A stretch of 53,151 bases of DNA from JAZLFH01 sp045615705 (GTDB taxonomy: Bacteria > Bacillota > Clostridia > UMGS1883): the NCBI GenBank assembly GCA_045615705.1, contig JAZLFH010000023.1, forward strand, positions 1-53,151. The letters run 5' to 3'. The notes below the pieces were generated by a model. It searched no databases. It was given only the letters and a program-made list of their open reading frames with translations, and was not told where the DNA came from. Shown in pieces: positions 1-9,363 of this stretch; the stretch's first letter is position 1, and every line of letters starts with the position of its first letter. The translations under genes were made by a program, and so were the position numbers.

Positions 1-90
1 GGCGACTAAAAAAGCGTGCAGAACGGACAAACTGAACCCGAAGGCGTACGAAGGTACTCCGAGAGGTGAAGTTTGTTCGTAGCATAAAGC
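1..90 (+). repeat. Intergenic hairpin repeat, family A, copy 1 (possibly cut by window edge)
   Basis: The left arm GTGCAGAACGGACAAACT (16-33) pairs imperfectly with a right arm at 70-85 that starts AGTTTGTTCG. Between them is a small hairpin, GGCGTAC/GTACTCC, followed by CCGAGAGG. The same core recurs on the minus strand at 21555-21658 and, more diverged, at 52987-53073. It could be a structured RNA or a miniature palindromic element. The family is not recognised. Confidence 0.6.
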
Positions 91-245
91 ATAAATTTTT
101 AAAAATTCGTTTTTAACGAATTTTTTCTTTATTTTGTTTGACAAAATAAACCCATTAATCTGTGTTTGTTTCGTATTTAAGGTGCTTTATGCGGTCGGTG
201 CGTTTTTTTACAGCCCTTTTTTCTACAAAAAATTCATAAAAACTA

Positions 246-274
246 TTGACATATATCGTGCATTATGTTTAAAT
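246..274 (+). promoter_or_regulatory. Sigma-A type promoter of the pot operon
   Basis: TTGACA (246-251), a 17-nt spacer and TTAAAT (269-274). The predicted transcript start is near 281, about 55 nt before the first gene. The rest of the 91-335 stretch is AT-rich with nothing else recognisable. Confidence 0.65.
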
Positions 275-335
275 ATTAAAGGTTTAATAAAAATGAACTT
301 AAAGTTTAGTATAATTGAGCCTTGGAGGCGTCAAA

Positions 336-875
336 ATGTTAATCGGCAAAAAGATTAAAAATCTGCGTTTGAAAAACGGACTTACTCAGGCGGAACTTGC
401 GAACAGATGCGATTTATCAAAAAGTTTTATATCGCAATTGGAGGCAGACTTAACAAGCCCGTCCCTCGCAACACTTGAAGATATTTTGGTATGTTTGGGG
501 AGCAGTTTTAATCTGTTTTTCGGCGATCCCAAAAGCGACAAACCCGTTTACACAAAAAATGACTGTGTAACGAAGGAATTTTCAGGCGGACAGTACCTTA
601 TCGAATGGCTGGTAAGCGATGCACAAAACAATGATATGGAACCGATTATTTTGACCATCAATCCACAAGCTAAAACATCTGTTGATGAACCTCACGGCGG
701 TGAGGAGTTCGGGTATATTTTATCCGGCACGATTACACTTTGGCTCGGAGATTCGTCTTACAAAGTAAAAAAAGGTGAGAGTTTCTGTTTTGAACCGACT
801 CTTCCCCATTTTATAGAGAATAAATCAAAATCTGTCGCTCGTGTTTTGTGGGTGTCAACTCCGCCGAGTTTTTAA
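336..875 (+). CDS. XRE-family regulator with cupin domain, probable polyamine operon regulator
   Basis: A 179-aa cytoplasmic DNA-binding protein. Residues 1-65 form an XRE helix-turn-helix (KNGLTQAELANRCDLSKSFISQLE region). Residues of about 105-175 form a cupin with a conserved PHGGEEFGYILSG stretch and a second His near PHFIENK. ATG 336 is chosen because GGAGG lies at 324-328; an in-frame TTG at 315 would put that site inside the gene. The family (PuuR/PotR-like HTH-cupin proteins) commonly controls polyamine genes and senses a small ligand in the cupin. Lying first in the potBCDA operon, it is probably the operon's own regulator. This role is inferred from position. Confidence 0.85.
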   Translation: MLIGKKIKNLRLKNGLTQAELANRCDLSKSFISQLEADLTSPSLATLEDILVCLGSSFNLFFGDPKSDKPVYTKNDCVTKEFSGGQYLIEWLVSDAQNNDMEPIILTINPQAKTSVDEPHGGEEFGYILSGTITLWLGDSSYKVKKGESFCFEPTLPHFIENKSKSVARVLWVSTPPSF

Positions 876-894
876 AAAGAAAGGAGCATCAATT

Positions 895-1728
895 ATGAAA
901 AAAATCAAAAATGCATTTTTTAAGCACTTAAAGATGCTCCCTTTTTATATTTGGTTATTTATATTTATCATTTTCCCGGTTATTTTGATTTTTTCGTACT
1001 CAATTAAAAGCGGAGATTCGCTTTCAATATCAAACTATGTGAATTTTTTTAATAAAAGTTACCTTTCGGTGCTTGTGCGTTCGCTCAAACTTGCTTTTTT
1101 TGCGACAGTTATCTGCCTTATTTTAGCATATCCTCTCGCCATAATTCTATCTGATGAAGATAAGAAGAAAAACCCTGTTTGGTTTTTGCTTTTTATTGCC
1201 CCGATGTGGATGAACTTTTTAATCAGGACTCTTGCGTGGCGTTCAATCCTTGATGATTCGGGAATAATAAATGTTGTACTTTCCTCAATGGGACTTGAAA
1301 AAATCTCTTTTTTGGGCGGGGACGGAGCGATTCTTACAGGTATGGTGTATGACCTTTTGCCGTTTATGCTCTTTCCTATCTATTCAAGCATTTCAAAGAT
1401 TGAAAAAAACATTTTGGAAGCATCGCACGACCTCGGAGCAAATTGGTTTTCTACTTTAAGACATATCATATTACCTTTAAGTATGCCGGGAGTTCTTTCC
1501 GGGATTACCATGGTTTTTGTTCCGTCTGTTACTACTTTCGTTTTCACTCAATATCTCGCAAACGGGAAGGGCATGCTGATAGGCGACCTTATTGAACAGC
1601 AATTCGGAAGAGTCGGCGATTGGAACTTCGGTTCGGCACTTTCGGTTTTGGTTATGAGCATTATTCTTCTTTGTATGTACTTCATTAACAAACTCGGCGG
1701 AGATGAGGAGGTTAATGTTTCATGGTAA
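895..1728 (+). CDS. potB: Spermidine/putrescine ABC transporter permease PotB
   Basis: A 277-aa inner-membrane permease with about six hydrophobic segments. It has the cytoplasmic loop EASHDLGANWFSTLRHIILPLSMPG, the EAA motif that docks on the ATPase. The start is ATG 895, preceded by AAAGGAG; earlier in-frame codons lie inside the regulator gene. Its length matches PotB (about 275-285 aa). The stop overlaps the start of potC by 7 nt, so translation is probably coupled. It would form a heterodimer with PotC to move polyamines across the membrane. Confidence 0.92.
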   Translation: MKKIKNAFFKHLKMLPFYIWLFIFIIFPVILIFSYSIKSGDSLSISNYVNFFNKSYLSVLVRSLKLAFFATVICLILAYPLAIILSDEDKKKNPVWFLLFIAPMWMNFLIRTLAWRSILDDSGIINVVLSSMGLEKISFLGGDGAILTGMVYDLLPFMLFPIYSSISKIEKNILEASHDLGANWFSTLRHIILPLSMPGVLSGITMVFVPSVTTFVFTQYLANGKGMLIGDLIEQQFGRVGDWNFGSALSVLVMSIILLCMYFINKLGGDEEVNVSW

Positions 1729-2492
1729 AGTTTTTTAAAAACTTCTATTTGTACTTAATTTTGTTTTTCCTCTACGCTCCTATTTTGGTGCTTGCGATTT
1801 TTTCTTTTAACAACAGTAAACTTCGAGTTTTAAATAACTTCAAATTTTCATTCAAGCCGTATGCCGATTTATTTGCGGACAAAACTATCATGAATGCTCT
1901 TTTTGTAACACTCTCTGTCGCAATTTTGTCCGCCGCTGTTTCGACCGTTTTCGGAACGCTGTCTGCGATAGGTCTTTTTAAGAGTAAAAAAGCCGTCCGC
2001 GGAATCATTCTTTCGGCGACATACCTTCCCATGATGAATTCGGATATCGTAACGGGAATTTCTCTTATGCTTATGTTTACCGCACTCAAAATTAAACTTG
2101 GCGGTATTACACTTTTATTGTCGCACATTACTTTTTGCATTCCTTATGTTATAAGTTCGGTCATGCCGAAACTTTTTGACATAAACCAAAGTATGTACGA
2201 AGCTGCTCAGGACTTGGGTGCAAGCAAGAGTTATGCTTATAAAAAGATTATTATTCCTGAAATTATGCCGGGTATTGTATCCGGGTTTTTACTTTCGATT
2301 ACCCTTTCTATAGATGACTTTTTGATTTCTTACTACAACACGGGCGGAGGAGTACAAAATATTTCCACGCTCATTTACTCATACAAAAGCGGTATCCCGC
2401 CGAAAATAAACGCACTTTCTACCATCATTTTCGCACTTTTATTGAGTCTTATGCTTATTATTAACCGCAAAAGCGGTAAAAATAAAAAATAA
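1722..2492 (+). CDS. potC: Spermidine/putrescine ABC transporter permease PotC
   Basis: A 256-aa permease with about six membrane segments. The EAA loop reads EAAQDLGASKSYAYKKIIIPEIMPG. The ATG at 1722 sits inside the potB 3' end, following the GAGGAGG-like stretch in the potB tail. It pairs with PotB as the channel. Its length is normal for PotC, and the next gene (substrate-binding protein) starts 19 nt after the stop. Confidence 0.92.
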   Translation: MVKFFKNFYLYLILFFLYAPILVLAIFSFNNSKLRVLNNFKFSFKPYADLFADKTIMNALFVTLSVAILSAAVSTVFGTLSAIGLFKSKKAVRGIILSATYLPMMNSDIVTGISLMLMFTALKIKLGGITLLLSHITFCIPYVISSVMPKLFDINQSMYEAAQDLGASKSYAYKKIIIPEIMPGIVSGFLLSITLSIDDFLISYYNTGGGVQNISTLIYSYKSGIPPKINALSTIIFALLLSLMLIINRKSGKNKK

Positions 2493-2511
2493 CAACAACG
2501 GAGGTTTTATT

Positions 2512-3546
2512 ATGAAAAAGGTATTATCTGTTATTTTGCTTATGGCGTTGGTGTTTTCGCTGTGTGCTTGTGATGAACGCACGGTTTTAAATGTCTATAA
2601 TTGCAGCGATTACATCGGCGAGGGTGTGCTTGAAGAATTTGAAAAGCAAAATCCTGACATACGCATTAATTACGAAATGTTTGACTCCAACGAATCGCTC
2701 TACAACAAGATTTCACACAGTTCTTCAAAGTATGATGTTATTGTGCCGAGCGATTACATGATAGAACGCATGATGGAAGAAAATCTTTTATCAAAAATAG
2801 ACTTAAACAATATCCCAAACTATCAGCAATATGTACCCGAAACATTCAGAAATCTTTCGTTTGACCCAAACAACGAATATGCTGTTCCGTACACTTGGGG
2901 TACGGTTGGAATTTTGTACAACAAGACTCTCGTTTCGGAAGAAGAAATCACTTGGGACCTTCTTTGGGACCCCAAATATGAAAATCAAGTAATTATGTAT
3001 GATTCCGAGCGTGATTCAATAGCAGTTGCACTTTCCTATCTCGGTTACTCCATAAATACAACAAATACCGAGGAATTGAATGAAGCAAAAGATGTTCTTA
3101 TTGCACAAGTACCAAATGTATTGGCTTACTTTACAGACCTTGTTCGTGATAAGATGGTTTCGGGCGATGCCGCACTTGCAGTTGTATATTCGGGAGATGC
3201 TGCACTTTGCTTAGAGGAAAATGAAGATCTGGCATATGCCGTTCCAAAAAGCGGCAGCAACATTTTTTACGATTGTATGTGCATTCCTCACAACGCTGAA
3301 CATAAAAATGAGGCAGAGCGGTTTATCAACTTTATGTTAGAACCCGAGATTGCTCGGAAAAATGCTACGATGGGATATTGTATGCCCCACAGCAGTGTTT
3401 ATGACGATGTGGATTTCCGTGATAAATATGCACTGTATCCCGATGAAGAAACAATTAATCGTTGCGAAATATACAAAAATCTTCCCCAAGAAATAAACGA
3501 ACTCTTGGGAAAAATATGGACAGAAGTAAAACTTGCCGCAGAGTAA
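2512..3546 (+). CDS. potD: Spermidine/putrescine-binding lipoprotein PotD
   Basis: A 344-aa extracellular solute-binding protein. The signal peptide ends in a lipobox (FSLCAC, Cys near residue 19), so it should be lipid-anchored outside the membrane. The mature start, LNVYNCSDYIGEGVLEEFE, is typical of PotD/PotF. Later family signatures include YDVIVPSDYMIERM and VPYTWGTVGILYN. The ATG at 2512 follows GGAGG. It captures polyamine and delivers it to PotBC. Whether it prefers spermidine or putrescine cannot be told by eye. Confidence 0.93.
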   Translation: MKKVLSVILLMALVFSLCACDERTVLNVYNCSDYIGEGVLEEFEKQNPDIRINYEMFDSNESLYNKISHSSSKYDVIVPSDYMIERMMEENLLSKIDLNNIPNYQQYVPETFRNLSFDPNNEYAVPYTWGTVGILYNKTLVSEEEITWDLLWDPKYENQVIMYDSERDSIAVALSYLGYSINTTNTEELNEAKDVLIAQVPNVLAYFTDLVRDKMVSGDAALAVVYSGDAALCLEENEDLAYAVPKSGSNIFYDCMCIPHNAEHKNEAERFINFMLEPEIARKNATMGYCMPHSSVYDDVDFRDKYALYPDEETINRCEIYKNLPQEINELLGKIWTEVKLAAE

Positions 3547-3560
3547 GTTGAGGGAAAAAT

Positions 3561-4607
3561 ATGGACGAATTACATTTTCTTGACCTTATAAATATCAAAA
3601 AGTCATTTTCGGATGCAACAATTCTTGATAATTTTAATCTTCATCTTGAAAAAAACCAGTTTGTTACCCTCTTAGGTCCTTCGGGGTGCGGGAAAACAAC
3701 CATTCTTCGTATAATCGGCGGTTTTGAGACTCCCGAAGAAGGAAGTGTTATATTTAAGGGTGATGACATTACTTTCCTTCCTCCGCACAAGAGAAACATA
3801 AACACGGTTTTTCAAAAGTATTCTTTGTTTCCGCACATGAATATCTATGACAACATTGCTTTCGGACTCAGAATTAAAAAAACTCCGGAAGACGAGATTA
3901 AAAAAGAAGTGGAAAAGGCTCTTGATTTTGTTAACCTTCCCGGTATAGAAAACAGGCGGAGCGATTCACTGTCGGGCGGTCAACAACAGAGAGTCGCAAT
4001 AGCCCGTGCGATAGTTAACAAACCGGATGTTTTGCTTTTTGATGAACCGCTCGGTGCACTTGATTTAAAACTTCGCCAGGAAATGCAAATCGAAATAAAG
4101 AACTTCCAGAAAGAACTCGGAATTTCTTTTATATATGTTACTCACGACCAAGAAGAAGCCCTTACGATGAGCGACAAAATAGTTGTTATGAGCCAAGGTA
4201 AAATTCAGCAAATAGGAACACCGATTGACATATACAACGAGCCGATAAACGCCTTTGTCGCAAACTTTATAGGCGAAAGCAACATTGTGCCGGGCATTAT
4301 GGAACAAGACTTTAAAGTAGAATTTTCAAAAAGAGAATTTGTCTGCGTTGACAAGCGTTTTGAAAATAAGGAAGTTAATGTTGTTGTTCGTCCCGAAGAT
4401 ATTAAACTCGTTAAAGAGGAAGACGGCATGCTCAAAGGAATTGTACAAAGTGTATTCTTTAAAGGTGTCCACTACGAAATGACAATACTTACAGATGACG
4501 GTACTTCTTGGCTTGTTCATTCCACGCTTTGCGAAAAGGAAGGGAGCCGTGTGGGGCTTAACATCTTACCTGATGATATTCACATTATGAGAAAGGTAGC
4601 AGAGTAA
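3561..4607 (+). CDS. potA: Spermidine/putrescine ABC transporter ATPase PotA
   Basis: A 348-aa ATP-binding subunit. Walker A is GPSGCGKTT (39-47), the ABC signature LSGGQQQR (137-144), Walker B VLLFDEPLGALD and the switch His THDQEEAL. The C-terminal 110 residues form a TOBE-type regulatory domain (VVVRPEDIKLV). It hydrolyses ATP to drive uptake. In the well-known potABCD operons this gene comes first; here it comes last and its stop is 1 nt before glnS, so the three downstream genes are probably co-transcribed. Confidence 0.94.
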   Translation: MDELHFLDLINIKKSFSDATILDNFNLHLEKNQFVTLLGPSGCGKTTILRIIGGFETPEEGSVIFKGDDITFLPPHKRNINTVFQKYSLFPHMNIYDNIAFGLRIKKTPEDEIKKEVEKALDFVNLPGIENRRSDSLSGGQQQRVAIARAIVNKPDVLLFDEPLGALDLKLRQEMQIEIKNFQKELGISFIYVTHDQEEALTMSDKIVVMSQGKIQQIGTPIDIYNEPINAFVANFIGESNIVPGIMEQDFKVEFSKREFVCVDKRFENKEVNVVVRPEDIKLVKEEDGMLKGIVQSVFFKGVHYEMTILTDDGTSWLVHSTLCEKEGSRVGLNILPDDIHIMRKVAE

Positions 4608-4608
4608 A

Positions 4609-6261
4609 ATGGAAGAAAAAATATATTCTAATTTTATACACGACATCATTGATGAAGATTTAAAGGAAGGTCATGTTGACCATGTCCAAACCCGTTTTCC
4701 TCCCGAACCTAACGGATATCTGCACATAGGCAGTGCAAAGGCTATTTGGGTTAACTACACAACCGCAAAAAAGTACGGCGGAAAATTTAACCTCCGCTAT
4801 GACGATACTAACCCCGTTAAAGAAGATGACGAGTTTGTTCGTGCTATTGAAGAGGACCTTCATTGGCTCGGAGCAGACCCCGACAACATTTTTTACGGTT
4901 CAGACTATTTTGAAAAGTGCTACGAATTTGCTGTAAAACTCATTAAGGACGGCAAAGCGTATGTTTGTGATTTGAGTCAAGACGAAATCAGCGAATATCG
5001 AGGTATGTGGAATAAACCCGGCAAAGAATCTCCTTACCGCAACAGAAGTATTGAAGAAAATCTTGACTTGTTCAATCGCATGAAAAACGGTGAATTTAAA
5101 GACGGTGAAAGAACTCTCCGTGTTAAAATTGATATGGCATCTCCGAACATGAATATGAGAGACCCTGTTATTTACAGGATACTCCATAAATCACATCATC
5201 GTCAGGGAGATAAGTGGTGTATTTACCCCATGTACGACTTTGCCCACCCCATTCAGGACGCTATTGAAGGCATTACTCACTCACTCTGCTCTATCGAATT
5301 TGAAAATCACCGTCCGCTTTATGAATGGGTAGTTGACAACATTGGTTTTGAGCAAAAACCCAAACAGCGTGAATTTGCTCGTTTGAATATGACCTATACG
5401 GTTATGAGCAAGCGTTATCTTCGTAAACTCGTAGAAACCGGCACTGTTGACGGCTGGGACGACCCGAGAATGCCTACTCTTTCCGGGCTTCGCCGCCGCG
5501 GATATACTCCAAGTTCAATTTTTGATTTTGTTGAAAGAAGCGGTGTCGCAAAGGCATACTCCGTTGCAGACTGCCACCTCCTTGAATACTGCATTTGTGA
5601 AGAATTAAACAATGATGCTTTACGCCGTGTTGCGGTACTTGACCCGCTTGAAGTTGAAATTACAAACTACCCCGATGACAAAGTAGAATATTTTGAGTTT
5701 TCTAACCACCCGAAGAAAGAAGAACTCGGAAAGAGAAAACTTCCTTTTACAAATAAAATTTATATTGAGCGTTCCGACTTTATGGAAGAAAAAGTCCCGG
5801 GCTTTATCCGTTTAGTCCCCGGTGGCGAAGTAAGGCTTATGAGCGCTTACATTATGAAGTGCAATGAAGTAGTATATGACGAAAAAGGAAATGTTTCCTC
5901 TTTAAAATGCACCGTTGATTTGGAAACGGGAAATCAAATGCCGATAGACGGAAGAAAAGTCAAAGGTACAATACATTGGCTCAGTCAAAAGCATTCAAAG
6001 AGTTTTGAAGCACGAATTTTTGACAATATTTTTAACTCTGAAAATGTTTCAACACTTCTTGAAGACGATAACTTTGACGACTTTATCTCAAAAGATTCAC
6101 TTCAAATTCTTCCTTCTTTAAAAGTTGAAGAAGATTTGGAAAATGCCAAAGTCGGCGACCGATTCCAATTTGTGAGAATGGGCTACTTTACATTGGACTG
6201 TAAAAACAATACTGTTTTTAACCGCATAGCACCTCTTAAAAGCAGTTATAAAGTTAATTAA
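4609..6261 (+). CDS. glnS: Glutaminyl-tRNA synthetase (GlnRS)
   Basis: A 550-aa class I synthetase that charges tRNA-Gln directly. It shows the GlnRS-type HIGH motif PPEPNGYLHIGSAKAI, the KMSKS-like VMSKRYLRKL, the DDTNP stretch and the YDFAHPIQDAIEGITHSLC block. The C-terminal half is the anticodon-binding beta-barrel region, and the length matches bacterial GlnRS (about 550). Most Firmicutes make Gln-tRNA through GatCAB, so a GlnRS is informative about lineage. It begins 1 nt after potA and is followed 6 nt later by gltX. Confidence 0.95.
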   Translation: MEEKIYSNFIHDIIDEDLKEGHVDHVQTRFPPEPNGYLHIGSAKAIWVNYTTAKKYGGKFNLRYDDTNPVKEDDEFVRAIEEDLHWLGADPDNIFYGSDYFEKCYEFAVKLIKDGKAYVCDLSQDEISEYRGMWNKPGKESPYRNRSIEENLDLFNRMKNGEFKDGERTLRVKIDMASPNMNMRDPVIYRILHKSHHRQGDKWCIYPMYDFAHPIQDAIEGITHSLCSIEFENHRPLYEWVVDNIGFEQKPKQREFARLNMTYTVMSKRYLRKLVETGTVDGWDDPRMPTLSGLRRRGYTPSSIFDFVERSGVAKAYSVADCHLLEYCICEELNNDALRRVAVLDPLEVEITNYPDDKVEYFEFSNHPKKEELGKRKLPFTNKIYIERSDFMEEKVPGFIRLVPGGEVRLMSAYIMKCNEVVYDEKGNVSSLKCTVDLETGNQMPIDGRKVKGTIHWLSQKHSKSFEARIFDNIFNSENVSTLLEDDNFDDFISKDSLQILPSLKVEEDLENAKVGDRFQFVRMGYFTLDCKNNTVFNRIAPLKSSYKVN

Positions 6262-6267
6262 AAAGGA

Positions 6268-7926
6268 ATGACCGTTTTGGATAATCTTAAACTTGCAGAA
6301 TTACTTTTCCCCGATATAGATAAAACTCCCGACTACTACGAAAATCTTTACCCGAACAGAAACCTTAAAAAAGATGCCCGTGTTACAAGGCTTGGTCCGA
6401 GTCCCACCGGGTTTATTCACCTTGGCAATCTCTACGGTGCCGTAGTTGACGAAAGGCTTGCCCACCAAAGCGATGGTGTGTTCTATTTAAGAATTGAAGA
6501 TACCGACAACAAGCGTGAAGTTGAAGGTGCTGTTGAAACTCTCATAACATCGCTTGGTTATTTCGGTATTTCTTTTGACGAAGGTGCAACTCTTGACGGT
6601 GAAGTAGGTTCTTACGGTCCTTACCGCCAAAGAAACAGGGCAAAAATTTATCAATGCTTTGCAAAAGAATTGGTAAAAAAAGGTCTTGCTTATCCTTGCT
6701 TTTGCAGTGAAGATGATTTGTCATCCATGCGTCAAAAACAAGAAGCAATCAAGGCAAATTTCGGTTATTACGGCGAGTGGGCAGTGCATCGCAATTTTAC
6801 CTATGAAGAAATTGAGCAGGAACTTAAAAACAAAAAGCCCTTTGTCCTTCGTTTTAAAGCAGAGAGTCCTTGCAAAAAAACAATAAGCGTTAAAGACGGT
6901 ATCAGAGGTACTCTTACCATGCCTAAAAACGACCAGGACTTTGTTCTGTTAAAATCCGATAAGATACCGACATACCACTTCGCCCATGTAGTAGATGACC
7001 ATTTAATGCGTACTACTCATGTTGTGCGTGGCGAAGAGTGGCTGTCTACTCTTCCTTTCCACATTGACCTTTTTGAAGCATTCAATTGGGAAGTTCCTAC
7101 CTATTGCCACACAGCCCAACTTATGAAAATTGATAACGGTAACAAGAGAAAACTTTCAAAAAGAAAAGACCCGGAACTTTCTCTCGACTTTTACAGAAGT
7201 GAGGGCTATCCGAAAGAATCTGTCAGAGAATACCTTATGACAGTTCTAAATTCAAACTTCGAGGACTGGCGAGCAGAAAACAAAGACCTTCCGTTTACCG
7301 ATTTTAAATTTTCAACAGAAAAAATGAGTTCGTCAGGTGCTCTTTTTGACCTTGACAAACTATGCGATGTAAGTAAAAATACGCTTTCTCTTTTAACTGC
7401 CGAAGAAATCTACAAAGAAATTCTAAATTGGGCAGAAGAATTCGACAGTGAGTATTTTTCTTTATTAAGCCGTGATAAAGAGTTTTCACTCAAAATGCTC
7501 TCTATCGGCAGAGGCGGAGAAAAACCGAGAAAGGACATCTCAACATACAAGCAAAGCAAAAACTTCTTCTCGTTCTTCTTTGATGAATTGTTTAAGTATG
7601 AAGATGAATTTCCAAAAAATATTTCAAAAGAAGATGCAATTAAAATTTTAGACTCGTATCTTGAAAGTTATAATCACAACGATACCCAAGAAGAATGGTT
7701 TAACAAGGTAAAGATTTTTACCGAACAGTTGGGTTTTGCCCCCCAGCCGAAACTCTACAAGAAGAATCCCGAAGCCTACAAGGGGCATATTTCAGATGTT
7801 ACGGCAGTGCTTCGTGTTGCAATAACGGGACGCACAAATTCGCCTGATTTATGGTGTGTTTCTCAAACAATAGGCGAAGAAAAAGCCGTTTTAAGAATAA
7901 AAAAGGCAAAAGAACTTCTAAAATAA
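6268..7926 (+). CDS. gltX: Glutamyl-tRNA synthetase (GluRS)
   Basis: A 552-aa class I synthetase. The HIGH motif is GPSPTGFIHLGNLYGA, the KMSKS motif KRKLSKRKDPE, and LRIEDTD is the conserved Glu/Gln family stretch. The C-terminal region is longer than in the 470-490-aa GluRS of many bacteria and matches the roughly 550-aa form seen in Clostridia. The start is uncertain: AAGGA (6263-6267) directly abuts ATG 6268, while an in-frame TTG at 6277 has the better 9-nt spacing and would remove three residues. It is last in the pot-glnS-gltX run, before a terminator. Confidence 0.93.
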   Translation: MTVLDNLKLAELLFPDIDKTPDYYENLYPNRNLKKDARVTRLGPSPTGFIHLGNLYGAVVDERLAHQSDGVFYLRIEDTDNKREVEGAVETLITSLGYFGISFDEGATLDGEVGSYGPYRQRNRAKIYQCFAKELVKKGLAYPCFCSEDDLSSMRQKQEAIKANFGYYGEWAVHRNFTYEEIEQELKNKKPFVLRFKAESPCKKTISVKDGIRGTLTMPKNDQDFVLLKSDKIPTYHFAHVVDDHLMRTTHVVRGEEWLSTLPFHIDLFEAFNWEVPTYCHTAQLMKIDNGNKRKLSKRKDPELSLDFYRSEGYPKESVREYLMTVLNSNFEDWRAENKDLPFTDFKFSTEKMSSSGALFDLDKLCDVSKNTLSLLTAEEIYKEILNWAEEFDSEYFSLLSRDKEFSLKMLSIGRGGEKPRKDISTYKQSKNFFSFFFDELFKYEDEFPKNISKEDAIKILDSYLESYNHNDTQEEWFNKVKIFTEQLGFAPQPKLYKKNPEAYKGHISDVTAVLRVAITGRTNSPDLWCVSQTIGEEKAVLRIKKAKELLK

Positions 7927-8010
7927 AATGAAAAGTACAGAAAAAGTTTTTTTACTTCCTTTCGGTCTGCCCGTAAACTCATTTTAACGCAAGATAAAAG
8001 ATTTTAAACA

Positions 8011-8054
8011 AAAATCACTATTTTTCGGTAACTCCGATTAAATAGTGATTTTTT
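8011..8054 (+). terminator. Rho-independent terminator after gltX
   Basis: AAAATCACTATTT (8011-8023) pairs with AAATAGTGATTTT (8040-8052) around a 16-nt loop, and the T-run continues. It closes the pot-glnS-gltX operon. Confidence 0.8.
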
Positions 8055-8094
8055 GAAATTTGAAGGTCGCACAGTTGCTTTTCCGCCCTTTTTC

Positions 8095-8123
8095 TTGACA
8101 TAAAAACATTAAAAGTGTAAAAT
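8095..8123 (+). promoter_or_regulatory. Promoter of the polysaccharide operon
   Basis: TTGACA (8095-8100), a 17-nt spacer and TAAAAT (8118-8123), followed by AAAGGAGGG just before the GTG start at 8151. Confidence 0.8.
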
Positions 8124-8150
8124 AAAAGTATTATTAAAGGAGGGATAACA

Positions 8151-9362
8151 GTGAAATCAATACTTATGTTTGCGTATCATTTTTATCCCGACAATAACAT
8201 CGGTGCAGTGCGTTTTTCGGAACTTTCCAAAAGGCTGTCAAATGACTTTAAACTTTATATTGTTACAAAAAAGTCGGACAAAAGGACAGAACTTCAAAAC
8301 GCTACATATATAGAGGTTGGAAATCCGCCCTGCGAATCGTCAATTACTCAAAAAAATACAAACCGTGCTACCGGATTTAAATATCTTAAATTTTTATACA
8401 ATAATTTCATTCATTTCAAGTCTTCGCTGTCTTATTATAATGATTTTAAAAAGTTATATCAAAAAGAACTCGCCGATATAAAATTTGACTTCATTTTGGC
8501 TACTTACGGGCCTCTTTGTAATCTGCTTTGTGCAAATTATGTAAAAAGGAAACAGAAATCCGCAAAGTTTATAATGGATTTTAGAGATCCTATGGATGCC
8601 CCCGTTATACCATTTCCGTTTCGCATTATTAACAAGTGCATTCAAAGGAAAATCTGCTTTATTGCGGACAAAATAGTATGCGTTTCAAACGGATATTTAA
8701 AAAAAATCGTTAAAAAGAGTGAATATGAAAAAGCATTGGTTTTAACAAACGGTTTTAACAAAACAGAGCAAACCCAAAAGGCAAAAGACTTTTCTTTTCT
8801 CTATGTGGGCTCTACATATAACGGCACTCGTGATTTTTCTCCGCTTTTTGCATCGCTTTTTCGCCTTATAAATGGGGGAAGCATAAATAAAGATGATGTC
8901 AAAATCTACTATGCAGGTTCTGATAGCTCGTATTTTTCGTTGCAACTTGAAAAATATAATCTAAATTCCTGTTTTTCTTATCTCGGAATTTTAAACCGTG
9001 ATGACTGTCTTAAAAAAGAACAGGAATGCCGTTTTTTAATTCTCTCTACTTGGAATAAGCGTGGATATGAAGGCGTTATTCCCGGAAAATTCTTTGAGTA
9101 TTTAAACGCTCAAAGAAAAATCGTTTCCATCACGGGCGGAAATCTCACAGGTTCTGAGGTAGGTAATCTTACAGAAGAGTTATGTGTAGGAAAAAGCATC
9201 GAAAAAAACACTTCCGAAAAAGAAATTGACTCGTTTATTTTGAAAGAATATGAAGATTTCAAGAATAACACGCTTTTGTACAATCCCACCGACATAAGCC
9301 GTTTTGACTACGACAATATAGCATTAAAATACAAAGAAATTCTTAATTCCTTAGGTGAGTAA
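8151..9362 (+). CDS. Glycosyltransferase, GT4-like
   Basis: A 403-aa cytoplasmic glycosyltransferase with GT-B fold features. The N-terminus MKSILMFAYHFYPDNNIGAVR is the usual nucleotide-sugar transferase opening, VCVSNGYLKK precedes the inter-domain region, and the C-terminal part has a family-4-like stretch (YEGVIPGKFFEYLNAQRK). Sugar and acceptor cannot be deduced. The start is GTG 8151 with a strong AAAGGAGGG site. It is the first of three genes probably making and exporting a surface glycan; the next gene starts 1 nt after the stop. Confidence 0.8.
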   Translation: MKSILMFAYHFYPDNNIGAVRFSELSKRLSNDFKLYIVTKKSDKRTELQNATYIEVGNPPCESSITQKNTNRATGFKYLKFLYNNFIHFKSSLSYYNDFKKLYQKELADIKFDFILATYGPLCNLLCANYVKRKQKSAKFIMDFRDPMDAPVIPFPFRIINKCIQRKICFIADKIVCVSNGYLKKIVKKSEYEKALVLTNGFNKTEQTQKAKDFSFLYVGSTYNGTRDFSPLFASLFRLINGGSINKDDVKIYYAGSDSSYFSLQLEKYNLNSCFSYLGILNRDDCLKKEQECRFLILSTWNKRGYEGVIPGKFFEYLNAQRKIVSITGGNLTGSEVGNLTEELCVGKSIEKNTSEKEIDSFILKEYEDFKNNTLLYNPTDISRFDYDNIALKYKEILNSLGE

Positions 9363-9363
9363 T

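Noticed and set aside
134..358. 74-aa ORF upstream of the polyamine regulator
   Set aside because: It spans the promoter and ribosome site of the regulator, has no ribosome site of its own and its composition looks random.
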